A stretch of DNA of 64,000 nt. It comes from Sweltsa coloradensis. Its lineage: Eukaryota; Arthropoda; Insecta; Plecoptera; Chloroperlidae. The position numbers were made by a program, and so were the translations under genes. The notes beneath the pieces were generated by a model. That model did no database searches. It saw only the letters and a list, made by a program, of their open reading frames with translations, and was not told the origin of the DNA. Where the stretch lies: contig JAMZAV010000310.1 in assembly GCA_024449915.1 (NCBI GenBank), forward strand, positions 124,001 through 188,000, written 5' to 3'. Shown piece after piece: positions 22,354 to 33,926 of the stretch (within the stretch, counting starts at the first letter, position 1; every line of letters starts with the position of its first letter).

Positions 22354-23702
22354 CTAGGAAAACGCTTAAGTCCCGCCGCGTTGATGGATGAGCTTTTTAA
22401 AGTTTTTAGTTTGCGTGGGATATCTTTACCTTTGCAAGTGCTTTGTTTTGCTGCCTACAATGCGTAGGTGATTGTTGTCAAGTTTCTATTGTTTCTTGTC
22501 AATTGGTATTATTTACCGTAAAAAAGTTATATTAAAAGCTTTATTTCTATGGATTCTAGCTAGCTTTTTCAACTTTTTCTTTCAAAAGGTACTACAACAC
22601 CATAACCTTAATGTCCATGTATAATACTAGGAAAACGCTCAGTTGGACGCGTTGTTGAGCGAGCACCGGTACGTGCAACATGACCCGAGTACGACATTTC
22701 CATAAGACCCACCACACAGTGTAGGCCTAACTGGATATTGACATTGTACACTGTATACTATTCCAACATCTTTGCATTGTACTAATTCACGTCATGCCTT
22801 CTAAAGTGTATCTTTGTATCTTCACTGCCTCCTTCATTTTTTAGCATCATTTTTCGAATTATGATTACCAATAAGTCTTTAACGTCTTGACCGATTTAGC
22901 TGAAAATTTGAAAAATAGGAGAGAATGGTGTACTTATTGACCCTGCAAAATTTCATAACGATCGGAACATTTTTATTTTTTTATTTTTTTATTTTTTTTT
23001 ATTTTTTATAACCAACGATCGGATTTTGTTCAAAACCTATACAGCAACCCGCCTAGGTGGTATGTACATGTGTGAAAAATTTCAGGTCGATCAGAGAAAC
23101 GGTGCGACCTGTATCGAAGCAGTAACAGAAAAAAAAAAAAAAAAAAAAACAGACATTCGAGCCATAAGAGTGGAGACGCTCGCTTCGCTCGCTCAATGAA
23201 CGTTGTAGCTCCACCCGTTTGGTCAGAATTGGCCCAAATGGCACGAAAATATCGTACAAAAAATCAAAACACTTATATTAAAAGCTTTATTTCTATAGAT
23301 TCTGGCTAACTTTTTCTACTTTTTCTTTCAAAAAGCAATACATCACCATAACCTTAATGTCCATGTAAAATATGAACGTTGTAGCCTTACCCGTTTGGTC
23401 AGAATCGGCCCAAATGTCACGAAAATATCGCACTAAAAATCGAAAAAAAACGTAAAAGTACGATATTCATGAGAAATATTTCTTCGATTGTACCCAAAAA
23501 CGTAGCAAGTCTAAGTTCAGAGATTTCGAAGGTCCCCTCCAATTTTTATCAAGATCGGATATGCCGTTTGCCCTAGAGAGCGAACAAACAGACGGAAAAA
23601 CAAACAAACAAAAAATAAAATAAACAAAAAAACAACAAAAAACACCCGAGCTAAATTTTTTGGGGGGTCGGTCAAATTGAAGTCTTCGCTTCGCTCATCC
23701 AA
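22354..23702 (-). mobile_element. Family B rolling-circle element, carrying a nested family C copy
   Basis: Minus orientation. 3' end CTAGGAAAACGCTTAAGTCC at 22354, 5' end CGCTTCGCTCATCCAA at 23702. The family C element at 22627-23196 is inserted in it. A further segment is duplicated within the host copy (TATTAAAAGCTTTATTTCTA at about 22530 and 23278), so the host is longer than other family B copies. Confidence 0.8.
22627..23196 (-). mobile_element. Family C rolling-circle element, nested in family B
   Basis: Minus orientation. 5' TTGAGCGAGCGAAGCGAGCG, 3' GTGCTCGCTCAA, hairpin AACGC-GTCCAACTGA-GCGTT, TTCCTAG. Removing it restores CGTTCA|TATTATAC on the minus strand, matching the family B sequence CGTTCATATTTTAC in other copies. 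This is a clean A|T insertion with no duplication. Confidence 0.88.
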
Positions 23703-23966
23703 ATAGGATAAAAAGAAACGGGCGATGACGTGTTTCAAATCCGTTTAGAACGTGAACTTTTACACGACTTGATCCAGTTAGGGGTTATCAGTGTCGTGTC
23801 ACGGTCGCGTCGCTCGCTGTAAGGGAGACCCTCCAACCACTCTTCGTTCATGTCACAACCACGTGTATCTGGTTTTTGTTTCCTTATGCTTTGGATGGTC
23901 AACCAACAAATTTAATTCTGGGGATTTTTCGCCATGTATTTTTATGAAATGAAAATTGTCAAATTT

Positions 23967-24741
23967 CAGGGTTCCCACCGACCTGGAAAACCTGGAAAAG
24001 TCATGGAATTGAAAATATGGGTCAAAATTTTAGGCAATAGTCAGGGAATTGAGCAAAAAATTCAAAAACCTGGAAAAGTCAGGGAAAATGGGAATTTATT
24101 TAAACCTAGGCTTAAGCCTATTTGGTTTACTCAAAAAACATATACGTATTTTACCAAATTTGTGAAAATGTATTCCCGACTCCAAAGTCAGATTTTTTAA
24201 AAAATTTAATCATTTGTTTTCGTTGCTAAAATAACCGTTTTAGGAATCTAGCGGTTTAAAGGTAAAATCTAGCTGATATTAAGGAAAGCGTCCACAACAC
24301 AATAACACAAAAACTACATTATTTTGGTATTGCATTCAACCCACAACTTTTTTTAAAACGCACCAAACGCACTCTAAAAACCTGATTTTCAACATTTTCG
24401 ACTGCGGCACTATTGTTGAGGGGAGGCCCCCCAAACCCCCCGTACTTGGTCCCTATATAATACCCCCGGGCCCGGGATGAAAAACCTGAATTCAACACTG
24501 AGCCTATGTATGTGTGTATCTGTTAGGGGATCCCCCGTAGAAATTTTGCGGGCGGGCCCATGAAACGAAGTTCCGCCTTGATGAAGTACGGGGGAATAAA
24601 TTTTAGAGCGTATCGAGGGGGTACTGCGTTCTCGGCAAGCTATTTTTGGGCGTGTGTGGCACCTGGAATTAAGCAAAACTAGACCTGGAAAACCTGGAAA
24701 AGTCAGGGAAATTGATTCTAAAAAAAAAAGTGGGAACCCTG
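23967..24741. mobile_element. hAT-like element with CAGGGTTCCCAC termini
   Basis: Left end CAGGGTTCCCACCGACCTGG, right end AGTGGGAACCCTG, an inverted pair of at least 12 bp. AATTT flanks both sides. Subterminal CTGGAAAAGTCA-GGGAA motifs occur near both ends. Repeat H copy 2 (24317-24505) lies inside. No intact transposase. Confidence 0.75.
24317..24505. repeat. Dispersed repeat H, copy 2
   Basis: Close match to 4011-4208, located inside the hAT-like element at 23967-24741. Confidence 0.65.
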
Positions 24742-25274
24742 AATTTATATTTTTGAGAAACGTCAAATATTTCTTTTAAAATTTAAGTTTCAAACAAAAA
24801 TCTAAAAAGCGTCTTGTTCACTCTTGTTATATTACTCACTCGTAAAAAGTATATTTTTTCCATTTGAAAGTAATTCAAATTTATTTTTGAAATTTAAATT
24901 GTTATGTGTAAAACCAACGTGTACAAATCAAACTGCAAACATACGTACGAAGTTGAACTTGACTCTTGAAACTCGAGCCGAGTGGATACTTGCGAGTGTA
25001 TGCAATCGTGTTCGACATGTAATGCCCCCGACCCCGAACCCGACAAACAAGGCCGCAATGACGTCACGGTATGTGCATCATAAGGCACACGTTGTCTGTG
25101 CCCGTCGTGGTGGTATCACACGAGACGAAACCAACACCTTTCCTTGGTATCTTCGTGTCTAGATGGCTTACCAAGTTTCAGGACAGAAATCAACAAACCA
25201 CTAGAAGGTTTTCATTTTCGTGGTAGGACGAGTGAGTGGTGATAGATGAGGGTGAAGCGGGGTGACGGACAATT

Positions 25275-25355
25275 AAATCTCGTATTCGTGATTCGAGCCC
25301 ACGTCCGTCCTCGTAGTGCCGTACGCTTCGGACCATCATATGTGCCACCTGCGGT
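25275..25355 (-). repeat. tRNA-like SINE head, degenerate
   Basis: The minus strand has GGCACATATGATGGTCCGAA followed 30 nt later by GTGGGCTCGAATCACG, resembling A and B boxes at tRNA-like spacing. The 3' body is not identified. Confidence 0.35.
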
Positions 25356-26284
25356 GTAGTGGTACTTGATAGATCAATATTCGATAACATTAAAAGTACA
25401 CATCTAGGGAATGATCTGAACAGTTTTCCAATTAAATTAATTACACGAGTGTATCTGAACAGACAGAGCATGGTCGGTATAGACGGAATTTAATTAAATT
25501 GATGAAATATAAAATATGGGATTGAATCGGAATCGATATAGGGCATTAATGACGTTGCTAGAAAAATTTATGCACCCGGAAAAGTGCACAATCCAGTTTA
25601 TTCGAAATCTATGTTTTCCTAATTTCTCAACAGGTTTTGTGGTTAAATAAATAATAACGCTGGTTACATAATAAGTAAAAGTGGAAGTCTTTATCATTCT
25701 TAGTCCCTACACTGGCCGACCTGTCCCGTCATGGGACACTGGGACAGGTAAAATATACAAAAACTATATGCTTATTGCTTAGTAAAATTATTATGTATAT
25801 CGATCATTGAGTAGTTGTGTTTAGAGTCTTCAGTGAACGCCACATTTTCAATGTGCAATCTCTCTTCACAAATTAATGCAGGTATTGTCCGGGACTTATC
25901 AATTAACACATGGCTTAGGCGATGGTAATTCAGTCAGCCTGTATATATAAATAATCAAAACAAAAAAGTCACACACCTAATCAGAATCACATTCACATCA
26001 GCATTCGTAACATGGTTTCAATGCGGGATACCTGAACGCGACACCCAATGAAAAATGTCATCATTCTCTGTCCGCACGATGACAGAAACGCTGCTGCGCC
26101 CTGTATGTCTTAGGACTTAGATGTTGGCAACGATGATATAGTCGGTATCATGATTCGATGGGCAAGAACATTACACCGCAATATCGATATAGCGGGGGTG
26201 GGGCGTTGTCGATACCGGTAATCGAAAGAAAATATCCTGAATTTTAAGCCACACAAAAGTTTAAACAAATAAAGGAGGAAGGGG

Positions 26285-26480
26285 GACGGGGATTACGATA
26301 AAAACCGAACATTACCTCCGATTAACGTTGCCCTTCAACGGGGAAGATATTATATACAGAATGTTTTTGGTGACATTTTCTGTACCGGGCACTTCCACCA
26401 TTAGTGAGTGTTTAAACAAGAGAGTAACAATAATTTATTTTTGTGACCACCCTCTCCTTGTACACGGCACCTCCACCAAT
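26285..26480. repeat. Dispersed repeat F, copy 3
   Basis: Shares TACGATAAAAACCGAACA, CCTCCGATTAACGTTGCCCT and two terminal CGGCACCTCCACCA-like motifs (near 26388 and 26464) with the other copies. Confidence 0.5.
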
Positions 26481-26811
26481 AACTAAACAGATTTCCGGTA
26501 GCGCGGAGAAGATGATCGAGGAAGAAGTTGAGAATGTGGTTAGGCCGACAACGAAGATGTTATAGCCCAAGAAATTGCTCTCCTCAACCCGATCATATAG
26601 ACATGATCAAGATATATACATTCTTCTTCGACCATCTGTTGATTAAGTAGCTTCGCTCCCTCTTCTGGTTACTACCGTATTTAGCCTTGTTTCTAAACGC
26701 GGATCGCGATTTTCAACCCATATATCGATATCGTTCGATACATCGATAATTTTGTGCATCCTTGTTATGAGTTACATAAAGATTATCATCTAAGCTCTAC
26801 AGGACATCTAT

Positions 26812-26880
26812 CACCGAGCTAGGAATCGAACCCAGGTTTAATCAGACCAATGTTTAAACGCCACTACCTCTCCACAGGTG
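26812..26880 (-). repeat. tRNA-derived SINE head
   Basis: The minus strand reads CACCTGTGGAGAGGTAGTGG, then an A-box region (TGGCGTTTAAACATTGG) and a B box (GGGTTCGATTCC), ending CTAGCTCGGTG. The 69-nt length and imperfect stems suggest a tRNA-derived SINE rather than a working tRNA. Confidence 0.55.
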
Positions 26881-27533
26881 GACAAAGTGCTGACTTGACA
26901 GTGAATATTAATTTTAAAATACTCTAGCTCGTGCAATTAGGTTCTTCGCAACGGTAGTTGATGAAAGATGATAAGTGTTGTAGAAGTCCAATGCCTTGTT
27001 AGACCGAACGTTCTGCTTTCAATCGGTGCCCCCCCTAACAGACAATTTCAGCATGGCCATTAGCTATGCACCAGGAAACTTATATAAGATGCGGCTTTGA
27101 TGAAGACACTTTTATTTAGTTTGTTATTTGCTAAACTTTCTTGTGAACATGATGTTTAACGGTTGTTATAGAATGGCGTAGTCATTCACATTAATGTTCT
27201 CGAAGGATATGATGCACTAATAATTTTACATATACATTCCTAAGCTATGCGTGTTGTATGTCCATTTCTCATCACATTCGAGAGGTTGAAAATTAGCATC
27301 AGAGGATAATTTTAAAGAAAAATCCGGTTATCAAACTACATAAACAAACTTTTACAATCGTATATTTAATAATTCCACAATCATTTAGCGAATGTTCATA
27401 AATTTATTTTTATCGAGGCAATAAACATTAAATCGTAAATGTAAGAACAAAATAACCCATCAATTAAATTACTGTCTTATAAAAATCTGTTTGTGACTAA
27501 AGAACGAATTTTGTTTTTTCCCAATTACTTATC

Positions 27534-27692
27534 ATGACGAAATGGATTCTGTTTTGTGTTTTAGCTTGGTTGTATCTACTAGGATTTATCTTTGTTGGTG
27601 TCGTCTCGATTGCTCTAGATGCGAAGTATTTTGGACGTTTACCAAATACTCGTCAGACTCAGGAGAAGACACATATGTTTTTGCCAGTTTGA
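27534..27692 (+). CDS. Small ORF with a single membrane segment, hypothetical
   Basis: A 52-residue frame from ATG at 27534 to TGA at 27690-27692. The N-terminus MTKWILFCVLAWLYLLGFIF and the following VGVVSIAL form a hydrophobic helix after a short basic start. A polar tail follows (DAKYFGRLPNTRQTQEKTHM). It resembles a signal anchor of a type II membrane protein and could be the first exon of a longer gene. No donor or downstream exon could be assigned. Chance hydrophobic ORFs are common in T-rich DNA, so confidence is low. Confidence 0.25.
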   Translation: MTKWILFCVLAWLYLLGFIFVGVVSIALDAKYFGRLPNTRQTQEKTHMFLPV

Positions 27693-28867
27693 CGGACAGA
27701 CATTTTGACAAATCCCTGCACGACGACGAGGGATCGATACAGAACGTTTTAAATATAGACATATAATTTTTAAAATGTTCCAAAATTCTGTGATGTAGTC
27801 AGCTGTACAAACAGGGTTTAAACGTTATTATGGACGTATTTGTGAACCTTTTTCCCGTTTTGGGTTGTACTCATTCAGGCTATTAATAACAATGCCCAAA
27901 AAGAAAGTTACGTGGGAAGTCATTTCTGCCTATGCTTGTAATGTAACACGCTAACTGGTATCGTAGTGTCTTATCTTGTAGATCAAGATATTTACGAGGT
28001 GGCAATGCTAAGTGCGGCCTGGCATTACTCCCCCCCCCCCCCCCCAAATATTTAATTTGCCAAAAAGCAACTTGTTTACCTGTTGGTTTAGGATTTGTTT
28101 TGAAACAGATACGCAGTTCGGTTTTTTTATACGATTTTTGTATAATCATTTCGTTTTGAAATGTGCCGTGACTGCAGACTGTATTTGGTCCTAAAAATGG
28201 AAAATACGAAATTCGCAATAGATTGCGTTTGGGGGGGGGGGGATGTAGATCGAGTAATTAAAAAAAAGTAATCCCGGCCACACTTATCATTGCCCCAAAG
28301 TTTGTTAGGGGAAAAATCGGTATTACGGTACCAGTAAGAATTGACTTCGGCAGACTCTTAATGTACTTACAATGGTAAGAGAAATGGAAACCGTTTGACG
28401 AGGAGTGTCGAGTGTCATCCTATCGCAAGCTCCAAGACAGTAGGAGCTGCATTGGTTAGGTTGTGTTAATGAGTAGTTTCTTGCAGTAGGTAGGCCCCAC
28501 GGCAAGTGAAGAAAACTCATCAATGAGTGTGGAAGGCAATAAAAGCTACCTGGTGCTGGCGGAGAAAATATTCACCGAGTCAGACGTATGATAATATTGT
28601 CGTATGTTTGTAATTTGCGTAATATTCGCAGCTGGGAAAATAAAATAACCTACATGTAACTTGTGCCAAGCAGGTTGATGTAGTAGGCCTAAGTTGTCTC
28701 CTTTGCCACCGGACATTCAGCAAACAACTTTGTAGATAGTTTTAAAACAAATTAAATAAATACATTATTTGTATTTTTAGAGTTTAGCACTGTCACTCAC
28801 ACGACTGATTTTTAAGTGGGGATTTCTTGTTGGAGCAACTAATAGAGATAGATGCATGATGAGAGAG

Positions 28868-29065
28868 CGCGCGAGACCCGAACCCGGGAGGTCATGGGAC
28901 ATACCCACCAACTGTAATCCCGACTGAAAGTTTTTAGAAGGGTGCTCCGTAGTCAAAGACGAATGCTGAGATTGAAACAACCGTTGGACATTCCTTCCAA
29001 CCATTCTCTCATCATGTAGGACTACTTAGTCTCTCGGAGGGGAACACGTAATAGTTATTTTTTTT
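28868..29065 (+). repeat. tRNA-related SINE, diverged copy
   Basis: Matches the SINE at 47.4 kb from the end of the head (GTAATCCCGACTGAAAG) through GACATTCC-TTC to the tail GGAGGGGAACACGTAA, then a T-rich run. Divergence is high. Confidence 0.45.
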
Positions 29066-29429
29066 TTTTTGCAAGTTTCATATAAAAAATGTAAATAATT
29101 ATAGCTGGATCGTCATACAAACAAATGCACTAAATAATGATACTTAATAAAGGGGTATTCACCCGCTAAACTCAAAAAATATATTTCATTCAGGATAGCT
29201 AGTTATGAATTGGGTCCACCATTGAGCCCAAAAAAACGTCAAACTTGGTGTTATTCGAGCTAGGTCCCATCGCCAAAAATCTTCCATAAGAAATAACATG
29301 GGGACGATCTTTATGCCCCGTGACCTTGGAGGATTTTGCTCCCAAAAAAATTGGATGTTATTGACGTACTCTACAGCCGTTTCTGTAAATCCTATGTATT
29401 TTGATTTGTAATTTGGGCAAGTGGTTCGG

Positions 29430-29770
29430 TCAAAATATGCTTATTACCAAGAATTGGTGTGATTTTGGAATGCATATTTATGCGTGTTTGAGTGTATATT
29501 TGTGCACAGTTTCAAGACTCGATGTTGTACAGGGCCATTTTAGATTGGTTCAATGCTCTAGTATCTATGCGGAACAAAAAAGACACAGGCTACAGCCGAT
29601 TTAAGAAATTTCCCAAATTGTCAATTTTTGCTTTTTTCTGGATCAAATAAATTGAAAAATTAATGTAAAATTACAGTTAACGATATAATTTTTAAACGTT
29701 CATTTTAGTGTAGTATTTTGCTACAGATTATGTGGAAAAAACAATTTTTTGGGGTAATAGCCCCTTTAAT
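29430..29770. repeat. Dispersed repeat G, copy 2
   Basis: Relative of 4690-5060. Shared motifs include GCACAGTTTCAA, AGCCGATTTAAGAAATT and TTTAATTTTGAAGCT. The 67-residue frame at 29401-29604 resembles the frame at 4593-4835 only because of this repeat. Confidence 0.5.
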
Positions 29771-30420
29771 TTTGAAGCTTGGTTCAAAGCGCAGATCGAT
29801 TAGAGAGGTTCAAATGTATGTGAATGTGAAGTTCAATGCATGGGATACTTGTTTTGTGAACCTTGAAGTATCCAAGTCTTGTATTTGTAACAACATTTGT
29901 GTTTGCTCTATACGTGTGTGCGTGCAGTGTTCATTGCAACATGTTAAAAACTTCGTCCAGTTTCTGAAGCGTGTTCAAAAGTGATTACTATAAAATTAAT
30001 TAATTTCAATAAAATAGTTTTATGAATTTCTGGCCATTCGAAAAAAGTACTTTTGTAATTATTCTTTTAAATTTATCTTAAGTTCTGTTAAACATGCAGG
30101 TATCAACTTTTACTTTTCTTTTCTGATCAAAGATGAATGTAATAAGAATACTTGGTAAGTTGTACCGCGTGTACGTATACTTGTTACTTGCAACAGGTTA
30201 TGTTATCTGCATATTTCCGAAAACGAGCTATAATGCTTTTTTAAAACTGTGTGATAAGTTTAACAACATTACTAACATATTAACATTAGTACTGTATCAA
30301 CATCAAAGATTGCGTGATCTAAATATTATTTCTACGAAAATAATCTTTTACGATTTGCAATTTTACGCTAAAAGAGTTTTATTAATGATGCGTGAGAGGA
30401 ATGAGCGAGGTCGTCGGGGC

Positions 30421-30600
30421 GTTGAACACGTGACGTGGGCGTTGAACACGTGACGTGGGCGTTGAACACGTGACGTGGGCGTTGAACACGTGACGTGGGC
30501 GTTGAACACGTGACGTGGGCGTTGAACACGTGACGTGGGCGTTGAACACGTGACGTGGGCGTTGAACACGTGACGTGGGCGTTGAACACGTGACGTGGGC
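30421..30600 (+). repeat. Perfect 9 x 20-bp array of an E-box/CRE unit
   Basis: Nine identical copies of GTTGAACACGTGACGTGGGC. Each unit carries CACGTG overlapping TGACGTGG. The array has no base substitutions, so it is recent or homogenised. Because 20 is not a multiple of three, it makes a repeating 20-residue peptide in open minus-strand frames; these are not genes. Confidence 0.97.
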
Positions 30601-30988
30601 GTTGCAAGATTGTGGGAAACTGGCTCCAGTGAAACCTCTTTGGCAACATCAATTTTGGCGACTATTCATCATCGACTCTACAAGTCTATGCATTCTTTTC
30701 TCTTCTCTTCACCACTAGCTATTATCCCCGACCCCGATTATAGGTTCTTTCTACACATCTTCACATCACATTCATCGTGGTATTAATTTTAGCAGGGTTT
30801 CCCTCATCGATTATCTTTATAGTACACCTGCATGTCACTAAGTTCTTAAGTAGGAGATAAATACGATAATCGATGGTCCATAAAATTTCGATAATCGATA
30901 ATGAAAATGTTATGAAATCGTTGTTGTATGTGTAAGTATGTGTGTTTACCGATATTGGATTCGCGTGTCTCGTATGTATGGTGATAAA

Positions 30989-31625
30989 CTAGGAAAACGC
31001 TTAAGTCCCGCCGCGTTGATGGATGAGCGTAATTTTTTTTAAACGAAAAAAGCGTAAAATTGCGATTTTTTTAATAGATAATTTTTCGATTACGCTCAAA
31101 TTTCACACGAATATATTAATTCATAAAATTAAAGTTCTGTGAAAAATCATTACAATCGGATAAAGCATGTAGGTTTTATTCGTCGACGAAATGTTAAAAA
31201 TTGAAAAAAATCGTAAAATTGCGATTATCATGAGAAATGATTTTTCGATTGCGCTCAAATTTCACACGAATATATTAATTCATAAAATTAAGGTTCTGTG
31301 AAAAAATCATTACAATGGGATAAAGCATGTAGGTGTTATAAATCGAAGAATGTTTTAAAAATTCGAAAAAAATCGTAAAATTGCGATTTTCATAAGAAAT
31401 AATTTTTCGATCGATTTTTCCCCCCGTGCAGTTCTTCGTTCAGAAATTTCATAGACCTCCATAAAATTTCAACGCAATTGGAGTATTGGTTTAGCCGAAA
31501 TCGTGTTCACAGACACACAAAAATACAAAAAAAAAGAAAGAAAAAAAAAACATTCCGGATTTTTTTCTCCAGTGTGGTGAAAAGGAATCTTTGCTTCGCT
31601 CGCTACGCTCGCTACGCTCATCCAA
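30989..31625 (-). mobile_element. Non-autonomous Helentron-like element, family A
   Basis: Minus orientation. 5' end at 31625 with two GTAGCGAGC units. 3' end CTCATCCATCAACGCGGC, loop, GCGTTTTCCTAG|T at 30989. Contains the CATGCTTTATCCGATTGTAA internal unit. Confidence 0.85.
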
Positions 31626-32069
31626 TAAATAGTTAGACATTTCGCGATCGTGACCGAAAAAAATGCTGTTGACATATTGACACATTTAATTTTGATCACG
31701 CCCTGTCTGGTGGTGGTTTTCCGATATTTTTGATCTAATGCAGTCACCTTCTCGATTATCGATAATTCTATTTTTCCTGATTGGCTTCACTAAATTTATT
31801 AATGTCTCTATTTCAATCGTTTTTTTTTTTGCATTTTACGCAATGCATCAATTCAACTCTTTCATTTATGTCATTGGTGACAATTGTTTTTTTGTTATTC
31901 ACCTACTTCGTATATTTGTGTGTATTATATTTATTGCGTATTGTAGTTGCGTATAGATATGGATTCGTTGGTAAAATGGAAGAACAATCTTGATAATTGA
32001 ACCTTGCCATTTTGTTGTTGCTGTATGATACTTATTTAATTCTTCTTAACTGGTTACCATGATTTAAAT

Positions 32070-32380
32070 TATACATTTATTTGGACTACTCAGTTATGTT
32101 TCTTAAAAGGTTATATTAATAAAACTGTTATTTGACATTACAATAATTAATATTAAAAGATAACATTATTTGGGAAGTGCAATCCTTATCTGCAGCCATT
32201 GACAAGTGCAGCTCAGTTTGCAGTTTGCACTTTAATGGTTGCAGATAAGCAGCCGAAACATTGTTTATTTTTTTATACTGTAATGTCAAATCAGTACTAT
32301 TTATAACTCCATGGTCAAATGACATTGTTTTGTTAATATAACCTTTAAAAACATACCTGAGTTGTCCAAATGAATGTAAA
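32070..32380. repeat. Diverged long inverted repeat (hairpin) with a miRNA-like core
   Basis: Outer arms of about 55 bp match in reverse (left TTTGGACTACTCAGTTATGT, right inverse TTTGGACAACTCAGGTATGT, then GGTTATATTAA(T/C)AAAAC). The central part, 32185-32249, folds into a hairpin with arms CTTATCTGCAGCCATTGACA and TTAATGGTTGCAGATAAG. The rest of the arms shows weaker matches (TTTGACATTAC). It may be an old fold-back element or a hairpin RNA locus. Confidence 0.65.
32185..32249 (+). ncRNA. Candidate miRNA/siRNA-like hairpin
   Basis: About 65 nt with arms of about 24 nt pairing with few mismatches and a loop of roughly 15 nt. The size fits a pre-miRNA, but it sits at the centre of a repeat-like inverted element. 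No expression evidence is available. Confidence 0.2.
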
Positions 32381-33232
32381 ACTAAAATACTTACTTACGC
32401 GTCTCCTCACTGTAGTCTTACTATCTTTCCACTGGCTTTTGCATATTATATTTGACAACATCAACTTGCGTCTCTCTCTAAACTAAATAAAATCATTCGT
32501 AAATATAATCTTCATTGAACGCGGCGTAAATATTGTCCAAAATGTATCTCTATTTCTCTCTCATCATAATTTACGATCGTACTTGACAATATTAATGACC
32601 GCATGTGCTGTGACAGCCACTGTCGCGATTCAACCGCAGATAATATGAAAGAAACACCTCGCGAAAAGTTCGCCACTCGCATTAATTATTGAGCATTGCA
32701 TCTATAAAACTAGACGTTAGTGTCGACAATGTTAGTAATTCGTAGATGTCAAGCTAATAATAACTTGTGCTTGAGAGTGGCTATGAGCGAAGTCACTTAT
32801 AGCAATCAATTTCAGTTTTTAAAATGTCATGCAAATGCAAGCTGTACAAGTCGTTTTAATTAATATTTATGATAAGGAGGAATCAAATTTGGAAATATAA
32901 AACGTAGATTCTAACAATATCTGAGTGAGGTTAATAAAGAAAAGTTAATTCATTTCATAAGTTGTTGAAGTCCGTGTGTTGTGAAATTTGATAAGTATTT
33001 CTGAATTAGTATGTTCAGTGTATTATTTTATAAAAGTAATAGCACAGAATCCTACCGACATATAAAAGTGTTGTAGGGCTACACTACTGCTAAAATGGAT
33101 TTAAAAATAAATAAATCGGGTATTTGTTCCAACAAAGATAATTGTCATCGACAAGCCAGTCTTCTCTCAATCAGTTTGATTCTGCTTTAGTTTGTAGGAA
33201 TTCAATATATAGGAATGATATTTGGTTGCACG

Positions 33233-33926
33233 CTAGGAAGCTTTGCAAACGCTTTTTCAAGCGCGTTGTTGGATGAGCGTAATTAGTGCATTGAGCTGCC
33301 ATTTGTTGTGCAGATGGTATTTAAATTGATTTCGTTTTCCTATTGCTATGGCCTGCGAGACACGCTTGGTAAAATTGTTTTAATTTTTACGACGACGACA
33401 TGAGGATCAGGGGCGCACATTACATTACTACATTACAATCGAATAAAGCATGTATAGAGGTTATAAGTCGAAATTTTTTTGTAAACAACGGAAAAAGCGT
33501 AAAATTGCGATTTTCATGAGAAATAATTTTTCGATTGCGCTCAAATTTCACACGAATATATTAATTCATAAAATCAAGGTTCTACGAAAAAATCATTACA
33601 ATCGGATAAAGCATGTAGGTGTTTATAAGTCGAAGAAATGTTTTAAAAAACGAAAAAACCGTAAAATTTTTTGTAAAAATCGAAAAAACCGTAAAATTGC
33701 GATTTTCATGAGAAATAATTTTTCGATTGCGCTAAAAAACGTGGCCGTTCTAAGTTCAGAGATTTCGAAGGCCTCCAGAAAATTTAGTCGCAATTGGAGT
33801 ATTGGTTTAGCCAATTTATCCAAAAATACAAACAGAAAGCAGATGAAAAAAACAAAAAAAACAAAAAAAAAATCCGGATTTTTTTCTGTAGTGTTGTGAA
33901 ATGGAATATTCGCTTCGCTCATCCAA
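33233..33926 (-). mobile_element. Non-autonomous Helentron-like element, family A
   Basis: Minus orientation. 5' TTGGATGAGCGAAGCGAATA at 33926 with no GTAGCGAGC unit. 3' TTACGCTCATCCAA, AACGC-GCTTGAAAAA-GCGTT, TGCAAAGCTTCCTAG at 33233. Contains duplicated internal motifs; the 149-residue plus-strand frame at 33450-33899 is spurious. Confidence 0.8.

Larger units (their letters stand above)
24742..30420. other. No protein-coding gene firmly recognised; SINE fragments and old repeats
   Basis: Contains SINE-like heads near 25.3 and 26.8 kb, repeat F copy 3, a hypothetical small ORF (27534-27692), a SINE at about 28.8 kb, repeat G copy 2 and poly-C/G tracts near 28030 and 28232. A 106-residue frame at 30133-30453 runs into the 20-bp array and shows no domain. 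Confidence 0.35.
31626..33232. other. No gene recognised; contains a long hairpin
   Basis: Very AT-rich. Overlapping hydrophobic frames at 31738-31993 reflect T-rich composition. The inverted repeat at 32070-32380 is listed separately. Confidence 0.35.

Noticed and set aside
30363..30652. Repetitive His/Val/Pro/Arg protein on the minus strand
   Set aside because: A 20-bp array translated in open frames; no start context or domain, and all units are identical at the DNA level.
33450..33899. 149-codon plus-strand frame rich in Lys/Asn/Arg
   Set aside because: Antisense to a non-coding family A rolling-circle element; similar frames occur in other copies with different breaks.
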